This document shows positions 27,501 to 33,200 of a stretch of 64,000 nucleotides of DNA, one piece after another. Numbering within the stretch: the stretch's first letter is position 1; each line of letters starts with the position of its first letter. The DNA is from Candidatus Omnitrophota bacterium. Lineage in GTDB: Bacteria > Omnitrophota > Omnitrophia > Omnitrophales > Aquincolibacteriaceae. The DNA lies in contig JACKFM010000005.1 in the NCBI GenBank assembly GCA_020632475.1, forward strand, positions 1 to 64,000, written 5' to 3'. Below the pieces are notes generated by a model. The model saw nothing but the letters and a program-made list of their open reading frames with translations. It did not search any database and was not told the origin of the DNA. The translations under genes and the position numbers were made by a program.

Positions 27501-29550
27501 TGTTTTCCGGCGTGGTATCAACCTGAAGGCTGCTCAAGAGTTTTCGGGTTGCTTTAACAAGCAAAGCGGCATCTTTATGAATTTGATAAACACCAAAATC
27601 AGCAAGCCGGATTCGGTAAGTCCGGGCAAGTTCAAGGAGAAAACGAGGTCTCAACATTCCCATGGCCCAGGCCAGTTCATCATGCCTAATCGGCATTTCT
27701 TTAAAGTGTTTGTTTCCGGCCCTGAGCCATTCAACCGTTTCTTTAATGACCTGCTCCAGTTGGGCCTTCGCCTGTTTTTTGTCTTTAGGCAATTGCAGCC
27801 TGATATCAAAAAGGCCCAATTTTCTCAAGTCCGCTTCGGCCCCAAGATTCGTTACCGAGGTCGTATGAACCTCCATCCGCCGGGAAACGTCCCCGGGCCG
27901 GACGACAGGCATCGGATTCCCTCCGCTCAACTGCTCATCTTCCTCGGCTTCAATGGCATTTGCAACGGATTCAGGAGTGATGATTTTCGCCTCGCGCAAT
28001 TCACTGTGCTGTTTTTCAAGCGCTTTGACCAGTCTCAGTTCAAAATCCGCCCGGGTCCAATCGGTCCAGTCGGAATTAAAACCGTTTAAGGCCTGCTCAA
28101 TAGGATCAAGCAGACGGCCTTCGTCCTCAATGGTTGAAAAAACACGTGCGGCTTTGGCCAGAAGCACGGGAATCTCAAACGAGTGATACCCGGTACTCAT
28201 AAGCTGCCGGTAATATTTTTGGTGTTTTTCGCTGACCTTGGTTATTGCCGGGCTCACCACCGCATAAGAAAGGCCTTCGGCTTCAAGCATCTGCTTAATT
28301 TTCTGTTTATGGAATCCACCGTAGACGAGAACTGCAACGCCTTCAGAGCCTGAATCACGAAAAGCCCTGAAATGCTTACGCATTAACTCATCGCGCTCTA
28401 TGGCGGTTTGATAAAACTGCAAGGCATTTTGGATCTGAGTCTGCCAGAGATTAGAAATCACTATGTATTTTCCGGTCTGCTCATATAAAAAGCGGGCGAT
28501 ATGTTCAGTGCTGAAATCACGCATCATTTTCTGCACCGGCAGAAACTCTTCCTGAACAATCTCAAGCCGGTTCAGCCGCCCAAAAACCGCCAGAGCTTTA
28601 TAAATCTTAAAAAGCTCTCTGGACTGATCGTTTTCAAGAAAGCCTGCGGCATAATCATCTTCAAAACGGTTCAATTCTTCTAAAAGAGCCGGGGCTTCAA
28701 TATTTGCTGCGGACGGATCTTCATCATAGAGCTGATGCAATAAGGGATAGTTCTGACCATCCCGGGTAAAACCAGCAAAGTCCAAAGCCATGGAATGCAG
28801 TCGGTCCAAATAATCCCCCATCCCGATTTGCCCGCTGTCTAAACGGTCTCTCAACTTGATCCAGCTTTTAAGTTTCTTCGGGAAATTGATGTCGATCAGA
28901 TTTTGGATTTCCCGGTGAATATTCTGAAGATCCTGTGAAATCGTCTCTTTTAGCGCCGCCGATTTTTGGTACCATTCAATATTTTTCCGGTGAAGTTCAA
29001 TACTGTCAGCACCGATCAGGTTGAAATCTTCTTTACGAGTGATGTGGGCATATTCAGCACCGCCAAGCCGGAGTTTATCCATCAGAAAATAAGAAACTTT
29101 TTCTTTGGCCTTCAAATCTTTAAACCGTGCAAAAAGTTTATCCGTAGGGACAGCCCCCTGATATCCCTCTTCATAAACCGTTTTCACACCGTAATGCCGC
29201 ACGAGATGCCGAATCACTTTTGCGATATGCTCCTGAGCCTCGAGAGAATCATGAGCGTCCTGGATGTAAATCACCGTCTTCGACAGTAGGTCTAAGGACT
29301 GAGGACTGCGGACTGAGGAGCTCGGCTGCTTATATAAAATCGTTTCCGGTACGATATAGTGTTCTTCAATGGTTCCAAGTTTAGCGGGAATGCGTATATC
29401 CAGTGGGGACAGGTCTTCAGACTTGCCTGCCGAATAGGCGGACCTGTCCCCAGTCAGCTCGTGAACCGCCAGCACAGGTGCCGCATACGCGACATCCAAT
29501 GTCAGCATAAATACACACATCAAAATGGAAATGAATCGTCTAGTCCACAT
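15568..29550 (-). CDS. Giant secreted protein with Tiki/EreA-like N-terminus and HTH-rich modules (4660 aa)
   Basis: The ATG follows a perfect AGGAGGTGAT site. Residues 1-23 are a signal peptide ending in AYA. Residues about 90-480 resemble the Tiki/TraB/EreA/ChaN superfamily (IQDAH with His100, EEG at 127-129, GGFH with His414). Then come a roughly 115-residue tandem duplication with a Fis-like HTH; three copies of a module around RLRxGxxxYxxMPI; and three units each with two winged-helix-like folds (phrases LLRKHFDGQWVK, LRHHFYGGWVK, LRRHFSGEWIK). A HEDVH zincin-like motif is at 1936-1940, a YYYHGTS motif like ADP-ribosyltransferases near 2270, and a sigma-70 region 2-like segment at about 3844-3920. 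The sequence HSELR, RTELR, RAELR or KSELR marks four module borders (515, 2021, 2584, 4464). Its overlap with the PilZ gene implies coupled translation. The function is unknown; DNA-binding-like folds in an exported protein are unexpected. Confidence 0.8.
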   Translation of the reverse strand: MWTRRFISILMCVFMLTLDVAYAAPVLAVHELTGDRSAYSAGKSEDLSPLDIRIPAKLGTIEEHYIVPETILYKQPSSSVRSPQSLDLLSKTVIYIQDAHDSLEAQEHIAKVIRHLVRHYGVKTVYEEGYQGAVPTDKLFARFKDLKAKEKVSYFLMDKLRLGGAEYAHITRKEDFNLIGADSIELHRKNIEWYQKSAALKETISQDLQNIHREIQNLIDINFPKKLKSWIKLRDRLDSGQIGMGDYLDRLHSMALDFAGFTRDGQNYPLLHQLYDEDPSAANIEAPALLEELNRFEDDYAAGFLENDQSRELFKIYKALAVFGRLNRLEIVQEEFLPVQKMMRDFSTEHIARFLYEQTGKYIVISNLWQTQIQNALQFYQTAIERDELMRKHFRAFRDSGSEGVAVLVYGGFHKQKIKQMLEAEGLSYAVVSPAITKVSEKHQKYYRQLMSTGYHSFEIPVLLAKAARVFSTIEDEGRLLDPIEQALNGFNSDWTDWTRADFELRLVKALEKQHSELREAKIITPESVANAIEAEEDEQLSGGNPMPVVRPGDVSRRMEVHTTSVTNLGAEADLRKLGLFDIRLQLPKDKKQAKAQLEQVIKETVEWLRAGNKHFKEMPIRHDELAWAMGMLRPRFLLELARTYRIRLADFGVYQIHKDAALLVKATRKLLSSLQVDTTPENIQLAMGREVGGYPGPVRVQRKIENILEEWKYGFVFRRRDHREKYLAQLQKEKDLRERERSKPGFLLREWGWTRQEVVVELSSDDFNWDLSVYYDAIIAAYPDFSAIEKIGYVRLIQGLDIQKEYREVVIQRYKDQRGNQEKTAASLGLAVKTLRDVIAPALGIDFSKIKVPKTPVNKNAGWLLEEWGWTKEEVLAELASDDFDWRLGDYFEALGSDYPGFPRHLKMVNGLAGLAYALDIEAEYKQVITDRYQYYLGNIRALARSLGLTRNPLVKRVLPGLGIDLKQIEIPQGILLMQVARPREKTPDQVRDRIIRELNQKPKEGEGWNLSGLYDEVTRQVDHIDKEHFSFEDLIWTLGLTESYLPVFQKRYRRFYGYMIRVAASFGFANSKVRNNLYETTLRLAKRAGIPFKLPEQNILQMLGINSRRQALRVMSGAAVAWGLEAFRGLYAEDHPWVNEMSDEAILRDLKILPDYQSRMAQKMEHIERPDRNNLLYTWHSIRELFSERSFVTQDILALSTEMFDEHTVNRHLKALAELGLIQREEVSPIHRIGTSSFRHTVIEEVKKASSDTIDFLVSSYITGDSDAHEYQEQMAAIQVQMAGVLSGTPVFSLPQDRPDYGRMASRRRGPRDKSAQYLGITYDLLRKHFDGQWVKLTAFEGLVNGLSDQSHTLRDHAYFLRRLGLVELKRANTKAGTVWVRTTPLKRGQLTRIRKALRTSMNRTEIAYRVRAILEGRTFRPQDFLLQVPYASRDLKTPDNGKGAEMPLTLPLIIHELNQLNAENGRRNSTHSQFARVQDLNQRISARLQKERARNWVRRFSAEYDVDFRQVGLFGLYIELPPYKNNQGQIDRIQWEQAKNRFEALIDQALERLRSGNEAYRLMPIQRRDLANEMGFEADTTLKRYARELEIDLQSKGVFAFKTAGQPLREYSEKFLASIHVPVTEDNLTVVLRAKGYQDLLDTEDGGRISDIQEQWKLELSAKQIGQANAYLQQIVTRQVHAYAAAILSKDDKRIEEQKKRLGLIAPGHPALTNPHWDPRKPDLNLEALAAENQGNRIQTSIQQQQEYAERFETMLKIFTDTAYAMQLAYDERDTREGMIRERLQTAREMLGFIRDELIPVALPQDAIELEFQGAKFERFLITQNGLYSPEFMQLLHSLRVPVLSAIHSMTAAGADQWEDDEFEIDVNGEAPAEINIVVAGATMPDEEERAIRQEVLEEWLTARYQRLHLQGGLRVHVIHVNGEGAFAEIASHEDVHLVWTRKDYWEKLKYNAAVRARVNGFFSRAKRLQQKFDREELLPSDRAVLDGLLRKVVFSPIRNGTPVSPHSKRTSSHVIKRTELRSVGNDSAKNHAQAEALVELVLRTREAILVSGDDAFKSQQKNTLREIRKELLNLGGETVEAVIRASEEQGVLNQYPLGVRMGLFPVLLSMARSEMTNVRLLKKIETAVSKLTRGEALPENSQNAIEQITAYRKDAELLVQSLDVIDSPEAWLERMWAWRRVYQNLRKNMLSTSSVEEKEKILKDIHERFALEEIKKIQEEARQKDQKTQQAVYTHYEPLSLAWDDGLRQTRQRNWDEPKAQTYYYHGTSLGIARIAAVRGQLGGYKGLERILEIDADFSQNDFLQSASFEEIDTWQGTLPNHDEEWGTIFLSDPVIGPSAQSLMGTYPMTLESTTHFSDRTSRAARAVLNYYAFRAMWEREKRSEPFPPIDEFLQRAVLRIPKKDVRELSGEEEIATLGTPKPVPMKNAEILLAQDIRVPKKQLLISGDWAGALSERDPESLLDKDLFIMTMALGVPRSYDRLRLTAMNIAIANQTVGKWKASSDLLPHYPVPENGTWIELDEAIIARLNDWGIETVEAAGTNVPLKSGGDLMLQSIIQQTAKFDLEIRADEKKVIVHPRAELRGGDGGALAEPKISEVNPAIRTFRDIYRLFAHDEFSTADYAAVSTYDFSTIKSQLDRLSRVDLLDQREDTGGKSLYRLKEFSHSRIADMELIISGYRSIHDEKYIRENVQAVQNGDRIFFVKANGVPWNFRNEAFLQQRSTLKNHPFLYMTYMMLRHHFYGGWVKTTMLLENSEGISRNYLPAQMEQLAALGLVEKEEAGRNIVWYRLRPQSFEQNRLIEEALWNYANDTDTDALQAEMQAIQSGTKQLPPSEVNPQMVKTLEAARERGVKSTAISLDALAQTNSTLRTFYTIWQAYGFEPFKSTEYRQKHDGRDKQSVWVQFDKLRRLGIFTDASGSGGSESHFQLRSFESGQLNALIFVILQYKREKDFERVKTAVGRILAGEKILNPPAYVWDFEEMGRRVKDLHPETTTTHLVLTYRLLRRHFSGEWIKPRALLPYTAGISQTALYNQLRVLHELELIELDETEDFWVRIKPVSEDQIKPIESKLLVYHLRGASAKKSSRQRVVTGAVVKDMVKTTPEETPAVATPINAPQRDYFGASEIFEQFFSQSREQAAHETGITLPRIIRAIEEVSRVTDKPQFKDVAKMLGVSAGQLNTFGTRYGVEYKNLGMWGTKLPAHDFALKHMIYVALFRLREGRPEYAHMPVSMDDLAYELRVADVRTLRRTLESRGINLRAVGVINRDDSSVEFIRRHLTSIQTNDLVFQDLDETEQSRVIDHVLGKPAGSAITAKVEKWIARYEMVRGSWVKDRAESESIFHREYLEGLIAEARMNYLQARRVSQYLQHKAEYTRLKKFSPNDIAFFHRNGAADNLSGRQPVLTLELSGNKRILFEKKDGKAVNYGVAKLLAYQGVDPSDVKAFVYRSPEENDGLLVLRQCNGSAACQGRELLRLPVDERGAPLGYWSSGQAHFSALKMAMLSGALAPGLYNLLIGSKQNRSAITELSHKLEGQPEMHAYIPNGQVNISFEGVNFTGWPRYFRDLRNRSAFDPGSQLLAVGMQKEKERIVLYAFVESDDGTISVHETDQIRLSRGKIDRLNAETVVEITALLARQSPERQLNVETRRFWLETNAYDLTDYFRITKTKRDNVTVMLHQEEDNQRIEIISEGIETQIINLSEDLLPLVFSEAAQKRRVFNVMEVLYQQKVKYDPQQAPYFVTSLDTSLRTVKREIRFPDLQSVWDYMTGRPADELLNDSGWMNARSRWNRRLSERYQIPRPKNYPVWNNEWAPKAWLEQTKDYEELDLDNDARMELWYRWKAGDGSAYQTLMESFIPVINRIAKKNRYGRTWDDHYYAELISVGNMLMVEAVTEWHDKRTVSLSDTVETRIEAQMRKIANSERRSSNDRGGKANVLKSPDDDSDQGIFSILFATARRDEQERDSVRSGGIPDLIKAAVDQRHREVGQRILSGELVHPNRDEAVADLVGAAETDDQPDATSEFTIDFDPSHRVFDQMSVDDEAAAPKSDQPPASVSAADSKYDDFDRALGQDAVDHDRELPVILNPEKETLARNLEKWFRGTADLDALTQRLEIENLAIHAISGMGVFGLAIREYSDLNLMITTDASPGQISALLEELKDSIQTGVFQENPEDGNRTLVVGKVDGYYNALAEGNGFVKIVAENHKIGNPARGIASIEVVRFIPDEDEDWESEGHGDIRASDWADAAQVRAYFQTVSASKFVEGSNGYLVYENHSGAADNLRRIAERKYDWNYGFMARVEDYAQDFFRKHNRYERASEFDTFLMRSEEDAAHVDEESDGDVNSFHLDYDPSHSTLMPEDVVVEEPKKKKKQEPKRALDLRISRLQSALAGEDDDGFKMELPRQIQAIQAELTVLELKMNRPGKPMKPEHVELIEQAQRFLERQQIARAKVEQARRERQEAKAKSELRIAPTVSSFKVDKNIRTVVSELKNRYVIPVDIQTWTYGLSEIQRREIESLLMTAKANHAVELAINDIRSANEDSKITAQYGRLQNLPNVRFVNPGTVFNPADRKVLSIGKQGIASAWAELLKQSWDKTDFFYAVDYDAGDEEPGRVVSAIMLLDSSQESILRNQSAFDQFVATQQSRIISQLISTYTYVGQSA
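26610..27320 (-). repeat. Tandem duplication inside the 4660-aa giant protein
   Basis: Two adjacent copies of about 115 residues. Copy one opens with LLREWGWTRQEVVVELSSDD and copy two with LLEEWGWTKEEVLAELASDD. Both continue through a Y-x-x-Y-P-x-F region to a Fis-like helix-turn-helix and end in the phrase GLGID or ALGID. Copies are diverged but clearly related. Confidence 0.85.
29293..29320. repeat. In-frame TGAGGAC-family heptanucleotide repeat
   Basis: Four heptads, TAAGGAC, TGAGGAC, TGCGGAC and TGAGGAG on the plus strand. They encode SSVRSPQSL just before the Tiki-like module. The following bases CTCGGCTGCT resemble those after a heptad group in the 4713-residue gene. Confidence 0.8.
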
Positions 29551-30061
29551 AGCGGCGAATCACCTCCTGATCGACTTCGGACAGATGCCTTAATTTAATG
29601 CCCACACTGCGGTGTCCGTTTTGAACCGTCCTCACAACGCGGCCCTTAATTTTCATTTGAACGGCATCCGGTTCCTGCAAATCAAAACAAAGAGTCACAG
29701 GCTGTCCGGCTTCAAGTTCCATATCCGGTTCGCACACAAAGTGCACCCCATTCTCACTGATGTCCTGAATCATTCCCCGTGAGGTCCCTCCGCCTAAGCG
29801 GACCAGGTCGCTTTCAAGCGAAGCCGTGATTTCGGTCTGCAACCTCGGGAACTTCCTTCGTTCAGACAAAGCTTTATCAGGTGAAGCTTCCTCTTTTCCT
29901 TGAAGATGCGCTTCAATGTCTTTGGCCAGAAAACGCCAGTGCCTGCCGAATTTAACCGCACGGATCTTTCCCTGGCGTGCAAGATCATAAAGGCTTGAGG
30001 CAGAGATCTTGAGTAATGCGCTGACTTCCTGAACGGTTAGAATGTTTTCTCTTTTTTCCAT
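29540..30061 (-). CDS. Excisionase-type HTH plus PilZ (c-di-GMP) regulator
   Basis: A 173-residue protein with two domains. Residues about 6-52 are a MerR/excisionase-family helix-turn-helix (phrase LTVQEVSALLKISASSLYDL, then GKIRAVKFGRHWRF). Residues about 65-172 form a PilZ domain carrying both cyclic-di-GMP binding motifs, R69-x-x-x-R73 (RKFPR) and D100-x-S102-x-x-G105 (DISENG). It has no signal peptide and should act in the cytoplasm as a c-di-GMP-responsive DNA-binding or effector protein. Its last 11 bases overlap the start of the 4660-residue giant gene (ATGTGGACTAG), so the two are translationally coupled. No good ribosome site is seen before its ATG. Regulation of the downstream giant gene is a reasonable but untested inference. 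Confidence 0.85.
   Translation of the reverse strand: MEKRENILTVQEVSALLKISASSLYDLARQGKIRAVKFGRHWRFLAKDIEAHLQGKEEASPDKALSERRKFPRLQTEITASLESDLVRLGGGTSRGMIQDISENGVHFVCEPDMELEAGQPVTLCFDLQEPDAVQMKIKGRVVRTVQNGHRSVGIKLRHLSEVDQEVIRRYVD
29559..29568 (-). promoter_or_regulatory. Perfect Shine-Dalgarno site of the 4660-aa gene
   Basis: AGGAGGTGAT on the minus strand, the full complement of the 16S tail, lies inside the end of the PilZ gene about 10 bases before the giant gene's ATG. It supports that start and strong initiation. Confidence 0.8.
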
Positions 30062-30277
30062 GGGTTCACTATAGGCTTAATTACGGTTATCACGGTTACA
30101 GCAGAATCCGGGACAAAAAAATTTGTATAGAAGTGTCGCACATGACTTAACTTTATTCAAATTCATGAGTTAGGTCATTTTTAGAGGAGGTCGTATTTGA
30201 TGCGGAAGAGACTAAAATTAGGGAGGATGCTATAAATTGATAGGGGTACTGATTTTACCGGACGCCGTTCTTTACGC
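30062..30277. other. Intergenic region upstream of the PilZ-giant pair
   Basis: 216 bases without a supported gene. A -10-like TATACA lies at 30124-30129 on the minus strand but no convincing -35 is found at the right distance. The sequence TACCGGACGCCG just after the 3082-residue gene resembles CACCGGACGGCG just after the 4660-residue gene (15548-15560), possibly a shared 3' element. Confidence 0.35.
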
Positions 30278-33200
30278 TTAGGCCGCTTTACGGATTTCGG
30301 CTTTGGCCTGATAGTCGGCAATAAAGCCGGCAAAGAGAGAACGTTTGAAGTTAACGGAAATTTGCAAATGGCCATTTGCATCGGGTCGAACATGATATTC
30401 AAGAAGCTCGGTTGCATTTCCGGGAAGGCTCTTGAGCAATTCGGCCAATCGGGTTTCGATTTCTGAGGCCTGCATCCCTTCCGGTGAGTCGAGCCCGCCT
30501 GCAATCAGGAGCGCTGAGACCACCTGAAGTGCGGATTCCCCGATTTCATAAACAGGGTTCCAGGATTCAGTTTCTTGCGCATTAATTCCCACTTGAACAA
30601 GCAGCGCATTCGTCGTTCCTCCACCTGCGAATTTCTGAATACTCGGCAAAACGTGCTGGTTATAAAGCTGCGCCGCCCGGATACGGTCGAGATCATTGCG
30701 GGTGGTAAACGCAAGATGCGCCTCCCGCATACGGCTCTGTTCGTCTTCAATGGCCTGTGTGCGGCCGGAAAAGATTACGCGTTCCGTATGGGCAAGGACA
30801 TCGTCTTGTAAAAGCGCATCGACCAAACCTTGAACAGTGACATCATTATCTCCGTCAAGCAAATGAACAGCCAGCATCAACTGTTTCCCGAAAAGCCCTG
30901 ACTCCCTTAAAAATTGCATCAAATCATTCACAAACGCCTGCACTTTTTGAGCGGTCTCTTCGTCAATTTTTCCAAGCTCTTGGGCTGCAGCTAACTTCGC
31001 GGCAACTTTTGCTTCAAAGGCAGCTGTAAACTCTTCAATAAATTGATCAATTCCCACCCTCGCGATTTCAGAACGTACAAACGCCGCCGCTTCAGGGTCC
31101 TCCGTCTGCTCCAGAACCGCCGTCAGTGTCCGATCCATCGAAATATTCTCCGACGCCCCAACCGTTTCAATACCCGTACGCAATTCGGGGCGAAAGTACC
31201 TGGGGTAGGAACGACGCAGAGCGGCTTCAAATTCACGGGCCATTTCATCAAAAGATTCATAATGTGTTTCGTCACTCAATCTTGCCTTTAGAATGACCTT
31301 TTGCACCGCCTCAGGTACTCCCGTAAGATCAACAGGTTGGATATTGGTTTGATAACTTTCAATATTGACCGGGGTTCCATCTGAAACATCCCGATCGTCA
31401 AAATTCTTTAAATTTTCCAACATCGTCATATCGGCTTGGGCATGCACATGCTCATCAATTTCAGCCTGATAGGATTCAAAAATCAAATCACCCAGCAGGG
31501 CGATATCGCTGTATTTAACCGGTGTTTTCAGATCCTCCATCGGCGGAATATTAGGATCCGGCACGGCAACATCATCCAAGTCAATCAAAACAGGCCTCGT
31601 CCGGAGCAAAAAGCGCAAATTAAGAGGAACCACATCCCGGTGAAATACTCCGTGTTTTTGATAAGTCTCGGATAAACTCTTGATTAACGTAAGAATTCCC
31701 TCCAGTCTCTGCATCAAAGTGAGCTCATAAAGCATTTCCCCTTGAATCATTTCCATCTCAACAATCCCTTTTTCATCGTCAATGTGATAAAACTTCACAA
31801 AAGGAGTGTCCTGATCAGCTGACATTCTCATCAGGAGTTCTTTATTTCGTCTAAGATCGTCTTGATGGTAGTCTTCAACCGCTTTGATCACTCGCAGCTG
31901 AGGGCCTTGGTCCGGCCAGTCAATGCGCACTAAAAAGACGGGCTGACGGTCGAAAGATCGAAGAAGGCGGTAGCTCCGCTCGCCATTTTTCAGAGTCACC
32001 TCATAGCCTTCCCTCATAAGCGCCCTTGCCCGCTCAAAGGCCTCATACGCTTGATTAAATTGGGAATCCGCCACATCAACGGTAATGCTGCCTTTGGATT
32101 CCGGCAGAGAAACCGGACTGGACACTTCCTGTACTTGAGGGAAAATATTTCGGATTTCCTGACTTGCAGGCACTTCCTTTTCTAACCGGTTAAGCAGCTC
32201 GATAATATTATCAATATGTCCCTTGGATGATGCGCTGAGCGCGTAGGCGTTCCCCTGAAACTCGGGATAATAATGAATGAGCCGAAGCGCTCTAAGATAA
32301 GCAACTCCCCGGCTGACAGTCCGCCGATCCATGTCACTTTCAAACTCAATCATCGCTAACTTCAGAGGCTGATCTGAATTTGCAATCAAAGCAAATAATT
32401 TCGCAATCGCGCTTGTCGCTTCCGTACGCATTTCGGTTCTGTCCAAAGAACCGAAGGGCTTATGCAGTCCCGTCACATCGGTGACGGGGCGCATTTCGGT
32501 TCTGTCCAAAGAATCGAAGCTCTTATGCAGTCCCGTCACATCGGTGACGGGGCGCATTTCGGTTCTGTCCAAAGAATCGAAGCTCTTATGCAGTCCCGTC
32601 ACATCGGTGACGGGGCGCATTTCGGTTCTGTCCGCCGGAGGCTGCTCGTCGGAGTCGGGCTTACCCTGTCCCCCAGGGGGACTGTTCCCTTTTTCTTCTC
32701 CGCCGGCGGCCAATTGGCGTTTGCTGATATCCAGCAGTTCAAGGGTTGATGCATATAATTTTTCCTCGACAGCTAAAACTTCACGGCCGAGTTGGTCAAG
32801 GCGATGATGTAATTCTGAAGGCGCTGGCATTTGTAAGATTGTATTTTCATCTCCCAACGAAGGATCTTCATCTGTCCAGACTTGCATGGCTTGCACAACT
32901 TTTTCTTTAAATGTCTCTTTCCCCGAATGATTGGCTGCGAATTCTGAAATCTCGTCACTGATCGCGGCGGCCTCCCCCCGAAGCCGCGCAACCTCATCAA
33001 ATGCAAATGCGAGTTCCGACAAGTTTGAATCTTGCATGAGATTACGATTCATGGATTCAAACGACTCCCGTGTAAATTCAATCGCCGAAAATCCCATCCA
33101 ATCGCGGTTCTCGTTAAAAATCTCCTGATAAAAGAGCATGAGTACCAATAAACGCAAATAACTTTGTTTCAGTTGATTGAGAGAATTTTCTGTAAAGGTT

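Noticed and set aside
27382..28089. A 235-residue plus-strand frame
   Set aside because: Opposite the 4660-aa giant gene, whose coding sequence is supported by repeated domains. No domain or start signal is seen on the plus strand.
32427..32633. CRISPR-like array
   Set aside because: The units are contiguous 63-base copies with no variable spacers, and they are in frame inside a gene. No cas gene is present.
32462..32807. Plus-strand frames through the 63-bp repeats, with a repeated MQSRHIGDGAHFGSVQ phrase
   Set aside because: A 63-bp repeat keeps any stop-free frame open on both strands. The minus-strand frame is part of a 9-kb gene with flanking domains, so the plus-strand peptides are artefacts.
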